In this document: positions 25,930 to 35,638 of the stretch, piece after piece
Layout of the letters: the number at the start of each line of letters is the position of its first letter
How positions within the stretch are numbered: the first letter of the stretch is position 1
NCBI RefSeq assembly: GCF_000062885.1
Contig: NC_009142.1
Coordinates: forward strand, 7,305,584 to 7,369,583
Direction: 5' to 3'
DNA length: 64,000 nt
Origin: Saccharopolyspora erythraea NRRL 2338
Lineage (GTDB): Bacteria > Actinomycetota > Actinomycetes > Mycobacteriales > Pseudonocardiaceae
Made by a program: the position numbers and the translations under genes
The notes under the pieces: generated by a model
Databases searched by the model: none
Told to the model about the DNA's origin: nothing
The model's input: the letters and a program-made list of their open reading frames with translations, nothing else

Positions 25930-26859
25930 TCACAGGCCGGCGAGGTCGGCGACGACCCGTGCGCAGTCCATCACCTCGGCGCCGTCCTCGGCCTCGCCGT
26001 GCTCGACGCACCACAGGGCCGTCTCGACCTGGCGGGCGACCGACCACGCCTGCAGGCGCCGGACGTCCTCGCCGAGGACGTCGGCCACCAACGCGAACCG
26101 CTCCTTGAGCAGCAGGTCGGGGTCGTCGTGCTCGAAGGGGTCGTCGATCTGCTCCAGCAGCGGCCACGGGTCGTAGGCCGGGTCGCCGATCATCGGCTTG
26201 GGGTCGATCGCCAGCCAGCCGCCGTCGCGGTGCGCGGCCAGCAGGTTGCCCGGGTTGAAGTCGCCGTGCACGACGACCTCGCGTTCGGCCGTGCGCGGCA
26301 GCTCGCGCAGCAGGCCCGCTCCCAGCGCGACCAGTCCCGGGTCGACGGCGGGCCGGTGCCGCCGCATGCGGTCCTCCACCTCGTCGGCCCACTCGGCGGC
26401 GACGTCTGTGACCCGTTCGAACCCCGAATCCGCGGCCGGCGGGCGCCAGAGCTCGCGCAGGGCACTCGCGGCGGTGGTCAACAGCTCCTCCGGCACGCCG
26501 TCGTGCTCGGCCAGCTCGGTGCCGGGCTCGCAGCGCTCCACCAGCAGCGCGGAGAGGTCCGGGGCGTGGTGGAGCAGGCGCACCGCGCCGACGCCGTCCC
26601 ACAGGCGCAGGGCTTGCGCCTCCCCCTCCATCTCGCGGTGCGGCCAGGTGATCTTCAGGACGGCGAGGGTGCCGTCCGGCGGCGACGCGGGAGCGACCCA
26701 CGAGCAGCTCCCGCCATGGACGGGGTCGCCGAGGTCGAGCGACCAGCGGTCGCGCAGCTCCGCGATCATCCCGGGCAGGCGGGTCAGCCACTCGCGCTGC
26801 GAGTCGTCGTGCCGCATCTCGGCGAAGATCGGGAGGTCGGGCGGCAGGAGGTCGTCCAC
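25930..26859 (-). CDS. Aminoglycoside phosphotransferase, APH(6)/streptomycin-kinase-like
   Basis: A 309-residue kinase-fold protein. The order WLTRLPGMIAELRDRWSL, GGSCSWVAPA, AVLKITWPHREMEGEAQAL, then VVVHGDFNPGNLL (catalytic HGD...N) and AIDPKPMIGDPAYD (metal-binding Asp) follows the APH_6_hur family of streptomycin 6-kinases and hydroxyurea-resistance proteins. Whether it confers resistance is unknown; many actinomycete members are uncharacterised. GTG 26859 starts the conserved region, and CAGACT 7 nt upstream suggests a leaderless mRNA. An in-frame extension to 26973 has non-coding composition. Confidence 0.82.
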   Translation of the reverse strand: MDDLLPPDLPIFAEMRHDDSQREWLTRLPGMIAELRDRWSLDLGDPVHGGSCSWVAPASPPDGTLAVLKITWPHREMEGEAQALRLWDGVGAVRLLHHAPDLSALLVERCEPGTELAEHDGVPEELLTTAASALRELWRPPAADSGFERVTDVAAEWADEVEDRMRRHRPAVDPGLVALGAGLLRELPRTAEREVVVHGDFNPGNLLAAHRDGGWLAIDPKPMIGDPAYDPWPLLEQIDDPFEHDDPDLLLKERFALVADVLGEDVRRLQAWSVARQVETALWCVEHGEAEDGAEVMDCARVVADLAGL

Positions 26860-26987
26860 CGTGCCGAGTCTGCCCGAATCCGCTCGTGTGGCGCGGATAC
26901 CGAGGTCAGGGCCTCGCCGCCGGGACTTTGTTCCCTTTCGAGTGAACGACGCGCGGTCATCCTGGTGTTGCACAGCAAGGAGTCCGC

Positions 26988-27290
26988 ATGAACCGGTCCC
27001 ACGAACCGCTCGCAGAGATGCCGTCCGTGCTCAGGCGACGCAGTCTGCTGGAGTCGATGACTCCGGACCACGACGGGCAGCTGATCGCCGCGGAGGCCCG
27101 CAGCCGTCGCTGCCGGACGAACCTGGCGCTGCTGCGCGCCCCGCTGGCGGGGCTCGACCTCGACACCCGGGACCAGGCGACGCTGACCTGGCTGGCCGAC
27201 CGCGATCCCGATGCCGTCAACGCCGTCCGCGCCCTGCTCGAACGCGCCCGCGCCGCCCCGCCGATCCCGGACCGGGTGGTGGCCGACTGA
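26988..27290 (+). CDS. Small helical protein of unknown function
   Basis: A 100-residue protein rich in Arg, Ala, Leu and Asp, predicted largely helical, with no signal peptide or membrane segment. A clear CAAGGAG lies 6 nt upstream of ATG 26988, which supports a real gene. It diverges from the phosphotransferase and converges with mnhG. I do not recognise the family. Features visible are a basic centre (EARSRRCRTNLALLRAPL) and an acidic stretch (LDLDTRD). Confidence 0.6.
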   Translation: MNRSHEPLAEMPSVLRRRSLLESMTPDHDGQLIAAEARSRRCRTNLALLRAPLAGLDLDTRDQATLTWLADRDPDAVNAVRALLERARAAPPIPDRVVAD

Positions 27291-27302
27291 GGCGGGCCGG
27301 GC

Positions 27303-27653
27303 TCAGCTCGCGGAGCCGCGCTCGCGGTCGAGCCGTTCGCCGAGCTCGTCGATCACCAGCGTGTCGCGGCGGATGCTGTCGGCCCGGTAGGCGGCACGTC
27401 CGACGAGCTGGGCGACGATCGGCGCGGTGAGCATCTGGAACAGGCCAACCAGCGCCAGCGCCAGCGCCTCCGGGAAGCCGAGCTGGAGCGCGGCACCGAT
27501 CAGCACCAGGATCAGCCCGAGCGTCTGCGGCTTGGTCGCGGCCTGCAGGCGGGCGGCCACGTCCGGGAAGCTCAGCAGGCCGATCGCGCCGAGCAGGCAC
27601 GACAGCGCGCCGCCGATCATCAGAACGGCCGAGACCACGTCGATCCAGTTCAC
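27303..27653 (-). CDS. mnhG: Mnh complex subunit G (Na+/H+ antiporter)
   Basis: A 116-residue membrane protein with three predicted helices and the family elements SCLLGAIGLLSFPDVAARLQAA and LGLILVLIGA. It is the last of seven genes for a multi-subunit cation/proton antiporter (Mnh/Mrp). GTG 27653 overlaps the stop of mnhF as GTGA, showing translational coupling. The C-terminal 30 residues are charged and cytosolic. Confidence 0.88.
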   Translation of the reverse strand: MNWIDVVSAVLMIGGALSCLLGAIGLLSFPDVAARLQAATKPQTLGLILVLIGAALQLGFPEALALALVGLFQMLTAPIVAQLVGRAAYRADSIRRDTLVIDELGERLDRERGSAS

Positions 27654-27916
27654 CGGTACGGCTCCTTCCGCTCCACCAGCCGCGCCGCGCTCACCGAGCC
27701 GATGAACGCCAGCAGCGCGAACGCCAGCAGCAGTGCGATGTTCGAGGCGTCCTGCAGGTAGCCCATCCCGACGCAGGCGGAGGCGACGATCAGCGTGACG
27801 AACACGTCGACCGCGACGATCCGGTCGAGCGTGGTCCTGCCCCGCAGCAGCCGGACGATCACCAGCAGCCCGGCGACCGCCAGCAGCGCGAAGGTGATCG
27901 CGAAAACAACGGACAT
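27650..27916 (-). CDS. mnhF: Mnh complex subunit F
   Basis: An 88-residue protein with three hydrophobic helices and the family core LRGRTTLDRIVAVDVFVTLIV. It belongs to the antiporter operon, with 3 nt separating it from mnhE and a 4-bp overlap with mnhG. Confidence 0.88.
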   Translation of the reverse strand: MSVVFAITFALLAVAGLLVIVRLLRGRTTLDRIVAVDVFVTLIVASACVGMGYLQDASNIALLLAFALLAFIGSVSAARLVERKEPYR

Positions 27917-27919
27917 CGC

Positions 27920-28465
27920 TCAGCCCTCCGCCTTCGGGTGCGCCTCGACCATCGCCACCTCGGCGGGCGAGCCCACGGCCCGCACCACCTTGGCCTCGAG
28001 GCTCAGCACGTCGCGGCGCACCGACTCGGCGTCGTGCTCGCCCATGCCGAGCGCGTAGACGTAGCAGATGCGGTTGGCGCGGTCGATCTGCATGACGAAC
28101 TTGCCCGGGGCCAGCGAAACCCCGTTGGCCACCATCGCGGTCAGGTGGTCGGAGTCGGTCAGCATCGTCACCGCGACGATGCCCGCCTTGGCGTTGGGGC
28201 CGTAGCGCACCGCCTGCCACGCGACCCTGGCCGTGGAGATCAGCAGGTCCCACGCCAGGTACAGCACCAGGTGGGCCAGCCGGTGCGGCCGGACGACGAT
28301 GTTGGTGGTGATCGGCGGCATCGGGAACACCGCCGTCACCAGCAGCGCCACGATCAGGCCGAAGAACACCGTGCCCGCGTCGAGGGTGCCCCAGAGCATC
28401 ACCCACACCAGCGTCAGCCAGAGCAGCAGCGGCAGGCGCCGCAGCACCCGCTTGCGCCTACTCAT
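27920..28465 (-). CDS. mnhE: Mnh complex subunit E
   Basis: A 181-residue protein. Two hydrophobic helices near the N-terminus (LPLLLWLTLVWVMLWG and GLIVALLVTAV) are followed by a soluble domain with VAVTMLTDSDHLTAMVANGVS and LAPGKFV, the MnhE signature. ATG 28465 was preferred over an upstream GTG because GGAGG lies 8 nt before it. It overlaps mnhD by 8 bp. Confidence 0.87.
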   Translation of the reverse strand: MSRRKRVLRRLPLLLWLTLVWVMLWGTLDAGTVFFGLIVALLVTAVFPMPPITTNIVVRPHRLAHLVLYLAWDLLISTARVAWQAVRYGPNAKAGIVAVTMLTDSDHLTAMVANGVSLAPGKFVMQIDRANRICYVYALGMGEHDAESVRRDVLSLEAKVVRAVGSPAEVAMVEAHPKAEG

Positions 28466-29993
28466 GCGCGACACCTCCCAGCACCGCCGTCCGGTACGTC
28501 TCGCCGTGCATGAGGTCGGTCGCGGCGCGTTCGCTGATGGCGGCCAGCGGCCCGGCGAGCACCGCGATCGCCACGCTGGAGGCGACCAGCACCCCGGTCG
28601 CGACGACCATCGGCGGTGACGAGGTGCCGGTGCCGACGACGAGCTCGTCGGTCGGGTCCGGGTCCGGCTCGGGGGCGCGGACCTGGCCCCAGAAGGCGCG
28701 GGTCCAGACCCTCGCCATGGCGTAGAGGGTCAGCAGGCTGGTCAGCACCGCGCCCGCGGTGACGGCGAACGCCGCGGTGGTGCCGGCGCCGACGCCGGCC
28801 TCCAGGAGCGCGAGCTTGGCGACGAAGCCGGAGAACGGCGGCACGCCCGCCAGGCTCAGCGCGGGCAGCGCGAACAGCACGGCGACCAGCGGTGCGGCCT
28901 TGGCCAGCCCGCCCATCCGGCTCAGCGCCACCGTGCCGGTGTGCCGCGTGATCAGACCGCTGACCAGGAACAGCGTCGCCTGCACGGTGATGTGGTGCAC
29001 CACGTAGAGGATCACGCCGGTCAGGCCGGCCACGTCGTAGACGCCGAGCCCGAACAGCATGTAGCCGATGTGGCTGACCAGCAGGAACGACAGCATCCGG
29101 TTGAGGTCGTTCTGCGCCAGGGCGCCCAGCGCGCCGACGATCATGGTGATCAGCGCGATGCCCAGCATCAGCTTCCAGCTCTCGTGGTGGTGGAACACCA
29201 GGGTCTGGGTGCGGATCAGCGCGTAGATGCCGACCTTGGTCAGCAGGCCGGCGAACACGGCCGTGACCGGGGCGGGCGCGGTCGGGTAGCTGTCGGGCAG
29301 CCAGAAGTGCAGCGGCACCATCGCGGCCTTGACGCCGAAGACGATCACCACCAGCAGGCCGAGCGCGACCGTCAGGCCGTCGGGCAGCGCGTCGGCCTTG
29401 GCGCCCAGGTCGGCCAGGTTGATCGTGCCCGTCGAGGCGTAGACCAGCGCGATCATCGTGATGAACAGCAGCGAGGAGACCAGGCTGACGATGGTGTAGG
29501 TCATCCCCGCCCGGATGCGCTGGCTCGTCGTGCGCCGGGTGATCAGCACGTACGACGACGACAGCATGATCTCGAACGCGACGAAGAGGTTGAACAGGTC
29601 GCCCGTCAGGTATGCCAGCGACACGCCCGCGCACAGCATCAGGTACATCGGGTGGAACGTGGTGCTGGAGCGTTCCCGGCCGTAGTCGGCCACGCGCTGC
29701 CCGATCGAGTAGATCAGCACCGCGAAGGTGACCACCGACGACACCAGCAGCAGCAGGGCCGACAGCCGGTCGGCGACGAGGCTGATGCCGATCGGGGCGG
29801 GCCAGCCGCCCATCTGCAGCACCAGCGGCCCGTGCGCGTCGGCGAGGTGCAGCAGCACGCCGGCGTCGGCGATGATCGCGCCGAGCACGACGATGCCGAT
29901 CACCCGCTGCACGTCGGCGAAGCGGCCGAGCGCGAGCGAGAGCGCGGCCGCGGCCAGCGGCAGCAGCACGGGCAGAGCCACCAGCACGGTCAC
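28458..29993 (-). CDS. mnhD: Mnh complex subunit D (proton-translocating, NuoN-like)
   Basis: A 511-residue polytopic protein homologous to respiratory complex I antiporter subunits. Key elements visible are FVAFEIMLSSSYVL (membrane Glu), AAMVPLHFWLPDSYPTAPAP (Lys and His on broken helix), GIYALIRTQTLVF, LNRMLSFLLVSHIGYML and LAGVPPFSGFVAK. About 14 helices are predicted. GTG 29993 lies 7 nt after GAGGAGG and overlaps the end of mnhC by 4 bp. Confidence 0.92.
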   Translation of the reverse strand: MTVLVALPVLLPLAAAALSLALGRFADVQRVIGIVVLGAIIADAGVLLHLADAHGPLVLQMGGWPAPIGISLVADRLSALLLLVSSVVTFAVLIYSIGQRVADYGRERSSTTFHPMYLMLCAGVSLAYLTGDLFNLFVAFEIMLSSSYVLITRRTTSQRIRAGMTYTIVSLVSSLLFITMIALVYASTGTINLADLGAKADALPDGLTVALGLLVVIVFGVKAAMVPLHFWLPDSYPTAPAPVTAVFAGLLTKVGIYALIRTQTLVFHHHESWKLMLGIALITMIVGALGALAQNDLNRMLSFLLVSHIGYMLFGLGVYDVAGLTGVILYVVHHITVQATLFLVSGLITRHTGTVALSRMGGLAKAAPLVAVLFALPALSLAGVPPFSGFVAKLALLEAGVGAGTTAAFAVTAGAVLTSLLTLYAMARVWTRAFWGQVRAPEPDPDPTDELVVGTGTSSPPMVVATGVLVASSVAIAVLAGPLAAISERAATDLMHGETYRTAVLGGVAHE

Positions 29994-30403
29994 CTGCTCA
30001 CCTCCTCCTCGAGCTCCTCCTCGGCCTCCTCGGACTCGGCGAGCCTGCGCTCCAGGCGCATGATCCGGCGGTCCTCGACGTCGTCCTGGACCTCGTCGTG
30101 GCCGAGCAGCATCCAGGACCGGTAGGCCAGCGCGAGCAGGAAGGTGGTCAGCGCGAAGGTGATCACGATCGCTGTCAGGGCCAGCGCCTGCGGCAGCGGG
30201 TCGGTCATCTCGCCGGGGGGTGCGACCAAGAGCATCGGCGCCTTGCCCGGCGGGCCGCCGACTGTCTGCAGCATCAGGTTGGCGCCGTGGCCGAGGATCA
30301 CGATGCCGATCAGGATCCGCATCAGCGAGCGCTGCATGATCAGGTAGAAGCCCGCCGAGTACAGCACGGCGAGCACGAAGGCCATCGTCAGGTTGATCGT
30401 CAT
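29990..30403 (-). CDS. mnhC: Mnh complex subunit C (NuoK-like)
   Basis: A 137-residue protein with three helices and the NuoK-type core ILIGIVILGHGANLMLQTVGG. Its C-terminal 40 residues are strongly acidic and probably a cytosolic coiled tail (ESEEAEEELEEEVSR), longer than usual for the family. ATG 30403 overlaps the mnhB stop; the gene ends within the start of mnhD. Confidence 0.88.
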   Translation of the reverse strand: MTINLTMAFVLAVLYSAGFYLIMQRSLMRILIGIVILGHGANLMLQTVGGPPGKAPMLLVAPPGEMTDPLPQALALTAIVITFALTTFLLALAYRSWMLLGHDEVQDDVEDRRIMRLERRLAESEEAEEELEEEVSR

Positions 30404-30945
30404 CGCGCCTGCTCCCTCGCCGCGGCGTCGACGTCGGCCTCGATGCCCGAGCCCAGCGTCCGCAGCAGGTCCAGCACCACGCCGACGATCAGCAGGTACA
30501 CCCCGGTGTCGAGCACGACGCTGGTGACCAGCTTGATCTGGCCCAGCAGCGGCAGGGTGAACTTGTAGATGGCGCTCTCCAGCACCTGCCCGCCTGCCAG
30601 CAGCGGCACGAAGCTGGTGACGGTGGCGATGGTCAGGCCGATGCCGATCAGCACCGGTGGCCGCAGCGGCACCGTGGAGCTGTCGTCGAGCCGCCCGCCC
30701 GCCAGGTAGCGCAGCACGAACGCCTGGCCGGCGACCAGTCCGCCGCTGAAGCCGCCGCCCGCCCGGTCGTGCCCGGCGAACAGCAGATACAGCGACAGCA
30801 CGAGGACGGTCGGGAACGCGATGCGCGCGGTGAGCTCCAGCAGCACGGTGCGCTCCTGGCCGGGCCGCAGGAATCCGGTCAGCAGGAACCGCTCGCGCGG
30901 GGCGTCCCACCCGATCCAGGACCGGGTCTTGGTGTCGGGGCTCAA
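30400..30945 (-). CDS. mnhB: Mnh complex subunit B
   Basis: A 181-residue membrane protein with the MnhB core FAGHDRAGGGFSGGLVAGQAF, LRYLAGG and TGVYLLIVGVVLDLLRTLG. It starts at TTG 30945, which has GGAGG 7 nt upstream and overlaps the mnhA stop as TTGA. No ATG or GTG lies in a better position. Here subunits A and B are separate genes. Confidence 0.87.
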   Translation of the reverse strand: MSPDTKTRSWIGWDAPRERFLLTGFLRPGQERTVLLELTARIAFPTVLVLSLYLLFAGHDRAGGGFSGGLVAGQAFVLRYLAGGRLDDSSTVPLRPPVLIGIGLTIATVTSFVPLLAGGQVLESAIYKFTLPLLGQIKLVTSVVLDTGVYLLIVGVVLDLLRTLGSGIEADVDAAAREQAR

Positions 30946-33266
30946 TCGCGCACCTCCTCCTTCTGCTTCGGCTGCCGGACGACCGCTGTGGCGCGGGTGC
31001 TGCGTTTGCGCCGCTCGAAGCGCGAGGCCAGGATCAGGCTCGCCACGCCGGTCGCGGCCACTGCGAGCACCGAGATCTCGCCGACGGTGTCGAACGCGCG
31101 GAAGTCGACGATGATCGAGTTGACGACGTTGGTGGCCCCGGCGCCCTCCTCGGCCTGCGCGAGGTAGGAGTGGCTGATCGGCGGGACCTGGCGGGCCGAG
31201 CTGAAGATCAGCGCGGCGAAGGCGATGAAGGTCCCGGCCGCCGCGGCGATGAGCATCTTCGGCAGCCGCAGCGTCGTTTCCCCGGTTGAGAAGTGGGCGG
31301 GCAGCCTGCGCAGCACGAAGACGAACGCGACCAGCGTCAGCGTCTCGACCAGGAACTGCGCCAGCGCGAGGTCGGGCCCGCCGTCGACGATGAACAGCCC
31401 GCCGATGCCGTAGCCGACGACGCCGACCATGAGCACCGCGGTGAGCCTGCGGTGCGAGCGCAGCGCCGCGACGGCCGCGACGACGACCACGATCGCCAGC
31501 GGCACCTGGAGCAGGTTGTCGAAGAACCGCAGGTCCTCGGGGACGCTGGAGTTCAGCACCAGCGCCGTGCCCGGGACGGCGAGGACGGTCAGCAGGATGA
31601 TGCCGACGTAGGTGGGCAGCGAACCGACCTGCAGGCGGCCGGTCACGCCGACCGCGACCCGCTCGAGCAGCCCCATCACCCGCTCGTAGCCGCGCTGGGC
31701 GTCCAGCGGTCTGGGCAGGTCGCGGCGGAACGCGGCCAGCCGGAAGCGCACCACGTGCAGCAGCGCGCCGCCGACCAGCGCGAGCGCGGTGCACACCAGC
31801 ACCACGTTCACGCCGTGCCACAGCGCGAGGTGGTAGGTGGTGTTGCCGAGCTGTGACGCGTAGGTGGCGGCGAGGTAGTCGGGCACCCCGTAGACCACGC
31901 CGAGCACCACACCGACGACCGCGGGCACCGCGGTCGGCAGCAGCAGCCCCGGCCCGACCGGCTTGACCTCGGTCGGCGCGACACCTGGCTTGGTGGAGAA
32001 CGCGCCCCACAGCAGCCTCGCGGTGTAGGCGACGGTCAGCATCGAACCGGCGACCAGTCCGGCCAGCACCCATTCGTGGCGGAGGTAGGCGGTGAAGGCG
32101 GCCTCCTTGCCGAGGAAGCCCAGCGTAGGCGGCACACCGGCCATCGACACCGCCGCCAGCCAGGCGACGCCGTTCACCCAGGGCACCTTTCGGCCCAGAC
32201 CGGAGAGCTCCCGGACGTCGCGCGTGCCCGCGTTGTGGTCGACGATGCCGACGACCAGGAACAGCGTCCCTTTGAACATGCCGTGGGCCAGCAGCATCGT
32301 GGCGCCGGCCATGGCCGCGGTCGGCGTTCCGGCGCCGACCAGCACCATGATGAAGCCGAGCTGGCTGACCGTGCCGTAGGCGAGCAGCTTCTTCAGGTCG
32401 GTCTCGAACATCGCCCGCCAGCCGCCGACGAGCATGGTGGCCAGACCGAACAGCACGGTGGGCAGCCACCACTGCACGACCCCGACGAAGACCGGCGCGA
32501 GCCGGGCGACCAGGAACACGCCCGCCTTGACCATCGAAGCGGCGTGCAGGTAGGCGCTGATCGGCGTCGGGGCGACCATCGCCGCGGGCAGCCAGTTGTG
32601 GAACGGGATCTGCGCGGACTTGGTGAACGCGCCGACCAGGATCAGCACGGCGGCCACCGCGACCTGGGGTCCGGCGGGCGGGTGCGCGACCAGCGCCGAG
32701 ATCCGGAAGGTGCCGGCCGCCTCGCCGAGCACGACGAAACCGAGCAGCATGACCAGGCCGCCGAGGCTGGTGATCATCAGCGCCTGCATCGCCGAACGCC
32801 GCGACTCCCGGCTCACGCCGGCCTGCCCGACCAGCAGGAACGAGCAGATGGTCGTCAGTTCCCAGAAGACGTAGACGGTGATCAGGTCGTCGGCCAGCAC
32901 CAGCCCGAGCATCGCGGCGGCGAAGGTGAGCAGCAGCGGGCCGGAGCGCCGCGCGTCACCGCTGTCCCGCTGGAAGTACCAGGCCGAGTAGACCAGCACG
33001 AGCGCCCCGATGCCCGCGACCAGGACCGTCATCAGCACGCCCAGCGCGTCCAGCCGGAAGGCCAGCTCCAGGCCGATCGCCGGTGCCCACTCGACCACCT
33101 CGTCGATCGCCTGGCCGGAGAGCACCGGCCCGGACTTCGCCAGCACCCAGCCCAGCGCCGCGGCGGGCGGCACGGCCGCGACGAGGAAGGCGGCGCGGGT
33201 GTTGCGGCGGGCGACGAACACGAGTGCGAGGGCGACCAGCAGGTGCACGATGACGAACGCGAGCAA
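30942..33266 (-). CDS. mnhA: Mnh complex subunit A (NuoL-like)
   Basis: A 774-residue polytopic protein, first gene of the operon. It has the NuoL-like core (VYVFWELTTICSFLLVG, KSAQIPFHNWLPAAMVAPTP, VKAGVFLVARLAP, LKKLLAYGTVSQLGFI, MAGVPPTLGFLGKEAAF) and a C-terminal MbhD/MbhE-like extension (GIGGLFIVDGGPDLALAQFL, FRAFDTVGEISVLAVAA). The complete A-G set should form a secondary Na+(K+)/H+ antiporter for pH and salt tolerance. The start is uncertain: TTG 33266 has GAGGAGG 5 nt upstream, while GTG 33272 overlaps the ribosome-binding site. Confidence 0.9.
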   Translation of the reverse strand: MLAFVIVHLLVALALVFVARRNTRAAFLVAAVPPAAALGWVLAKSGPVLSGQAIDEVVEWAPAIGLELAFRLDALGVLMTVLVAGIGALVLVYSAWYFQRDSGDARRSGPLLLTFAAAMLGLVLADDLITVYVFWELTTICSFLLVGQAGVSRESRRSAMQALMITSLGGLVMLLGFVVLGEAAGTFRISALVAHPPAGPQVAVAAVLILVGAFTKSAQIPFHNWLPAAMVAPTPISAYLHAASMVKAGVFLVARLAPVFVGVVQWWLPTVLFGLATMLVGGWRAMFETDLKKLLAYGTVSQLGFIMVLVGAGTPTAAMAGATMLLAHGMFKGTLFLVVGIVDHNAGTRDVRELSGLGRKVPWVNGVAWLAAVSMAGVPPTLGFLGKEAAFTAYLRHEWVLAGLVAGSMLTVAYTARLLWGAFSTKPGVAPTEVKPVGPGLLLPTAVPAVVGVVLGVVYGVPDYLAATYASQLGNTTYHLALWHGVNVVLVCTALALVGGALLHVVRFRLAAFRRDLPRPLDAQRGYERVMGLLERVAVGVTGRLQVGSLPTYVGIILLTVLAVPGTALVLNSSVPEDLRFFDNLLQVPLAIVVVVAAVAALRSHRRLTAVLMVGVVGYGIGGLFIVDGGPDLALAQFLVETLTLVAFVFVLRRLPAHFSTGETTLRLPKMLIAAAAGTFIAFAALIFSSARQVPPISHSYLAQAEEGAGATNVVNSIIVDFRAFDTVGEISVLAVAATGVASLILASRFERRKRSTRATAVVRQPKQKEEVRD

Positions 33267-33779
33267 GGGCACCTCCTCAGGCGGCGGGCAGTACGGCGAA
33301 CGCGACCCACCAACACCCGGCACCGGGATTGTTCGCCACCGCCACCTCGGGCGCACCGTGACAACGAGTGTCGATCCACTTCACCGCATCGGTTTCCGTG
33401 GCGACGTTCGACGCCGGCACGCGGGTGTCGGCTGAGAAGGCTCGGGCCAGACGGTCAGCACGGTCCGATCAGCGCCAAGTTATCCGAAACGCCCCAGTCG
33501 GGGCCAATTCCCCGTGATTGCTCTCGCGGTGAAATCCAGGCCGGTCAGAGCCGTTTTTTCGTTGCGGCGAAATGACCTTTCGCGGTTGCGCGGGTCACGG
33601 GGCGCCGGAGGGGGCGTGGGAAAGTTCACTACCGGTAACGCGGTCCCTGCCAACCGAGCACACCTTGATCACTCCTCGTGATCAAGACGGCTTTCCGGGT
33701 GAGCGACGGCATCAGCTCACCCTCGCCGACCTTGCGGGTTTCGCCACAGCGGCCCGGGTGGCCCGTGGAGAATGTCGGC
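33267..33779. other. Divergent intergenic region, mnh operon and kinase promoters
   Basis: About 510 bp with lower GC between 33470 and 33580. No gene is supported. It must contain the promoter of mnhA-G on minus and of the kinase gene on plus, but I cannot assign boxes with confidence. GATCACTCCTCGTGATC at 33667-33683 is an imperfect palindrome with GATCAC/GTGATC arms. Confidence 0.4.
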
Positions 33780-35450
33780 GTGCCCATTCCAGACGACGAC
33801 ACGACCCTCGCCGGCGCGGGCCGGATCATCGCCGACCGATACCGCCTGGAAAGCCGGCTCGGCGGCGGCGCGATGGGCACCGTGTGGTCCGCCATCGACG
33901 AGCTGCTGCGCAGGCCGGTCGCGGTCAAGGAGGTGCGGCTGCCCCCGGGCATGCCGGAGGAGGAGGCCGCCGAGCTGCGCGAACGCGCGCTGCGCGAGGC
34001 GCGGGCCATCGCGGTTGTCACCCACCCCAACGTCGTGACGCTCTACGACGTCGCCCGCGAGGCGGGCGAGCCGTTCGTGGTGATGGAGCTGGTGCCCTCG
34101 CAGAGCCTGGCCGCGGTCCTCGACGAGCACGGGCCGCTCGACGACCACCAGCTCGCGCTGATCGCCGACGGCGTCGCCTCGGCGCTGGAGGCCGCGCACC
34201 GGGCCGGGATCGTGCACCGCGACGTCAAGCCCGGCAACGTGCTGATCGGCGACGACGGGCGGATCAAGCTCAGCGACTTCGGCATCTCCCGCAACATCTC
34301 CGAGCAGACGATCACCCGGACCGGGATCATGCTCGGCACCCCGGCGTTCATCGCGCCGGAGATCGCCTCCGGCGACGGCGTCACCGCCTCGGCCGACCTG
34401 TGGGGGCTGGGCGCCACCCTGTTCGCCGCCGCGGAGGGCAGGCCGCCCTACGACGCCGGCGACGACCCGGTCGCCACGGTCACCGAGGTGGTGCGCGGGC
34501 CGGTGCCCTCCAGCGCCCGGCCGGGACCGGTCGGCGAGGTGATCGCGGGCCTGATGGTCAAGGACCCCGCCGAGCGGATGTCGCTGACCGAGGTCCGCCG
34601 CCGGATGCGGCACCTGATGCCGGAGCCGGGGGCGCGCCCGTTCGCGATGCTGCTCGACCCGGAGGCGCCGACGGTCCGGGTGCGGCGTCCCGCGCAGTCC
34701 GTGCCGCGCCGCCAGGAAACCGAGCGCGAGCCCGCGCCCGCGCCGCTGGCGAGCGACCCGGGCGTGCTGCCTTTCATGCTCAAGGACCCGCCGCCGGCGG
34801 CGCGGCGCCGTTCGCCGCTGGCGGCCACCGCGCTGGGCCTGGCCTCGGTCGTGGTCTTCACCCTCGCGCTGGCGGGCGGCTTCGCCGCCGCCCGCACGCT
34901 CGCCGGGGACACCGTGCTGCCCGTGCCGCCGGCGCAACGGCCGGCCCCGGAACTCGTCCCGGTCCGGCTCGACACGCAGCACTCGTCGGACTCGGGCACC
35001 GGTGCCTTCGAGATCACCGTGGCCGAGAACTGGGCGGTCTTCCAGGGCGAACACGACGAGCTGACCAACAGCAAGGCGGTGTCGTTCGTCTCGCCCGACG
35101 GCAGGAGGGAGGTCGCCGTGGAACGCTTCGGCGGCTTCTTCCGCGGTGGCCACGACGTGGACGACTACCTGGCGGCGCTGCCGGAGATGGCGGCGGGCTC
35201 CAAGGGCCTGTTCACCCTGCACTCCGACGTGGCCGAGCCGGCGGGCGCTGGCGAGCGGCGGCTGAACTACACCTCGGTGGAGGTCCCGCTGACCGGCGGG
35301 CAGGGCAGGCTGAGCCGCTCGACGGTGGCGAGGCTGATCCCGAGCGGCGACGACCTGTGGCTGGTGCGGGTGACCGTCCCCGCGGAGGCCGCCGCGAAGG
35401 GCCAGGAGCTGTTCGACACCGTGGTGCCAACCTTCCGCCGCTTCTCCTAG
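33780..35450 (+). CDS. Membrane-anchored Ser/Thr protein kinase
   Basis: A 556-residue PknB-type (Hanks) kinase. The kinase domain covers about residues 20-280: glycine-rich loop GGGAMGTVW (28-36), catalytic Lys50 in [13 protein letters not shown] (Asp148), DFG (166-168) and APE (192-194). A Pro-rich juxtamembrane stretch follows, then a transmembrane helix at about 348-370 and an extracellular domain of about 185 residues with no PASTA repeats. All catalytic residues are present. GTG 33780 is the chosen start (GGAGA 8-9 nt upstream); the preceding in-frame residues do not match the family. It lies alone, upstream of the nucleoside phosphorylase gene. Confidence 0.88.
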   Translation: MPIPDDDTTLAGAGRIIADRYRLESRLGGGAMGTVWSAIDELLRRPVAVKEVRLPPGMPEEEAAELRERALREARAIAVVTHPNVVTLYDVAREAGEPFVVMELVPSQSLAAVLDEHGPLDDHQLALIADGVASALEAAHRAGIVHRDVKPGNVLIGDDGRIKLSDFGISRNISEQTITRTGIMLGTPAFIAPEIASGDGVTASADLWGLGATLFAAAEGRPPYDAGDDPVATVTEVVRGPVPSSARPGPVGEVIAGLMVKDPAERMSLTEVRRRMRHLMPEPGARPFAMLLDPEAPTVRVRRPAQSVPRRQETEREPAPAPLASDPGVLPFMLKDPPPAARRRSPLAATALGLASVVVFTLALAGGFAAARTLAGDTVLPVPPAQRPAPELVPVRLDTQHSSDSGTGAFEITVAENWAVFQGEHDELTNSKAVSFVSPDGRREVAVERFGGFFRGGHDVDDYLAALPEMAAGSKGLFTLHSDVAEPAGAGERRLNYTSVEVPLTGGQGRLSRSTVARLIPSGDDLWLVRVTVPAEAAAKGQELFDTVVPTFRRFS

Positions 35451-35625
35451 CGGGACCGCCGTCAGTTCACTGTGGACACAGCTTCCCCTGTGCAGCGACC
35501 GCGTGCTGCGCCGGACGGACGCCGCGTTCACCCGTACACCCGGAGTCCGTACGGCCTTCCGCGCGCATGCCCGTTCGCCCGCGCGAGCGGGGTGAACACC
35601 GCATTCCCCGCACCGCGCGCGCCAC

Positions 35626-35631
35626 TAAGCT
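35626..35631 (+). promoter_or_regulatory. -10 element TAAGCT of a probable leaderless gene
   Basis: TAAGCT ends 7 nt before GTG 35639 and no ribosome-binding site intervenes. Confidence 0.5.
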
Positions 35632-35638
35632 CTGCACC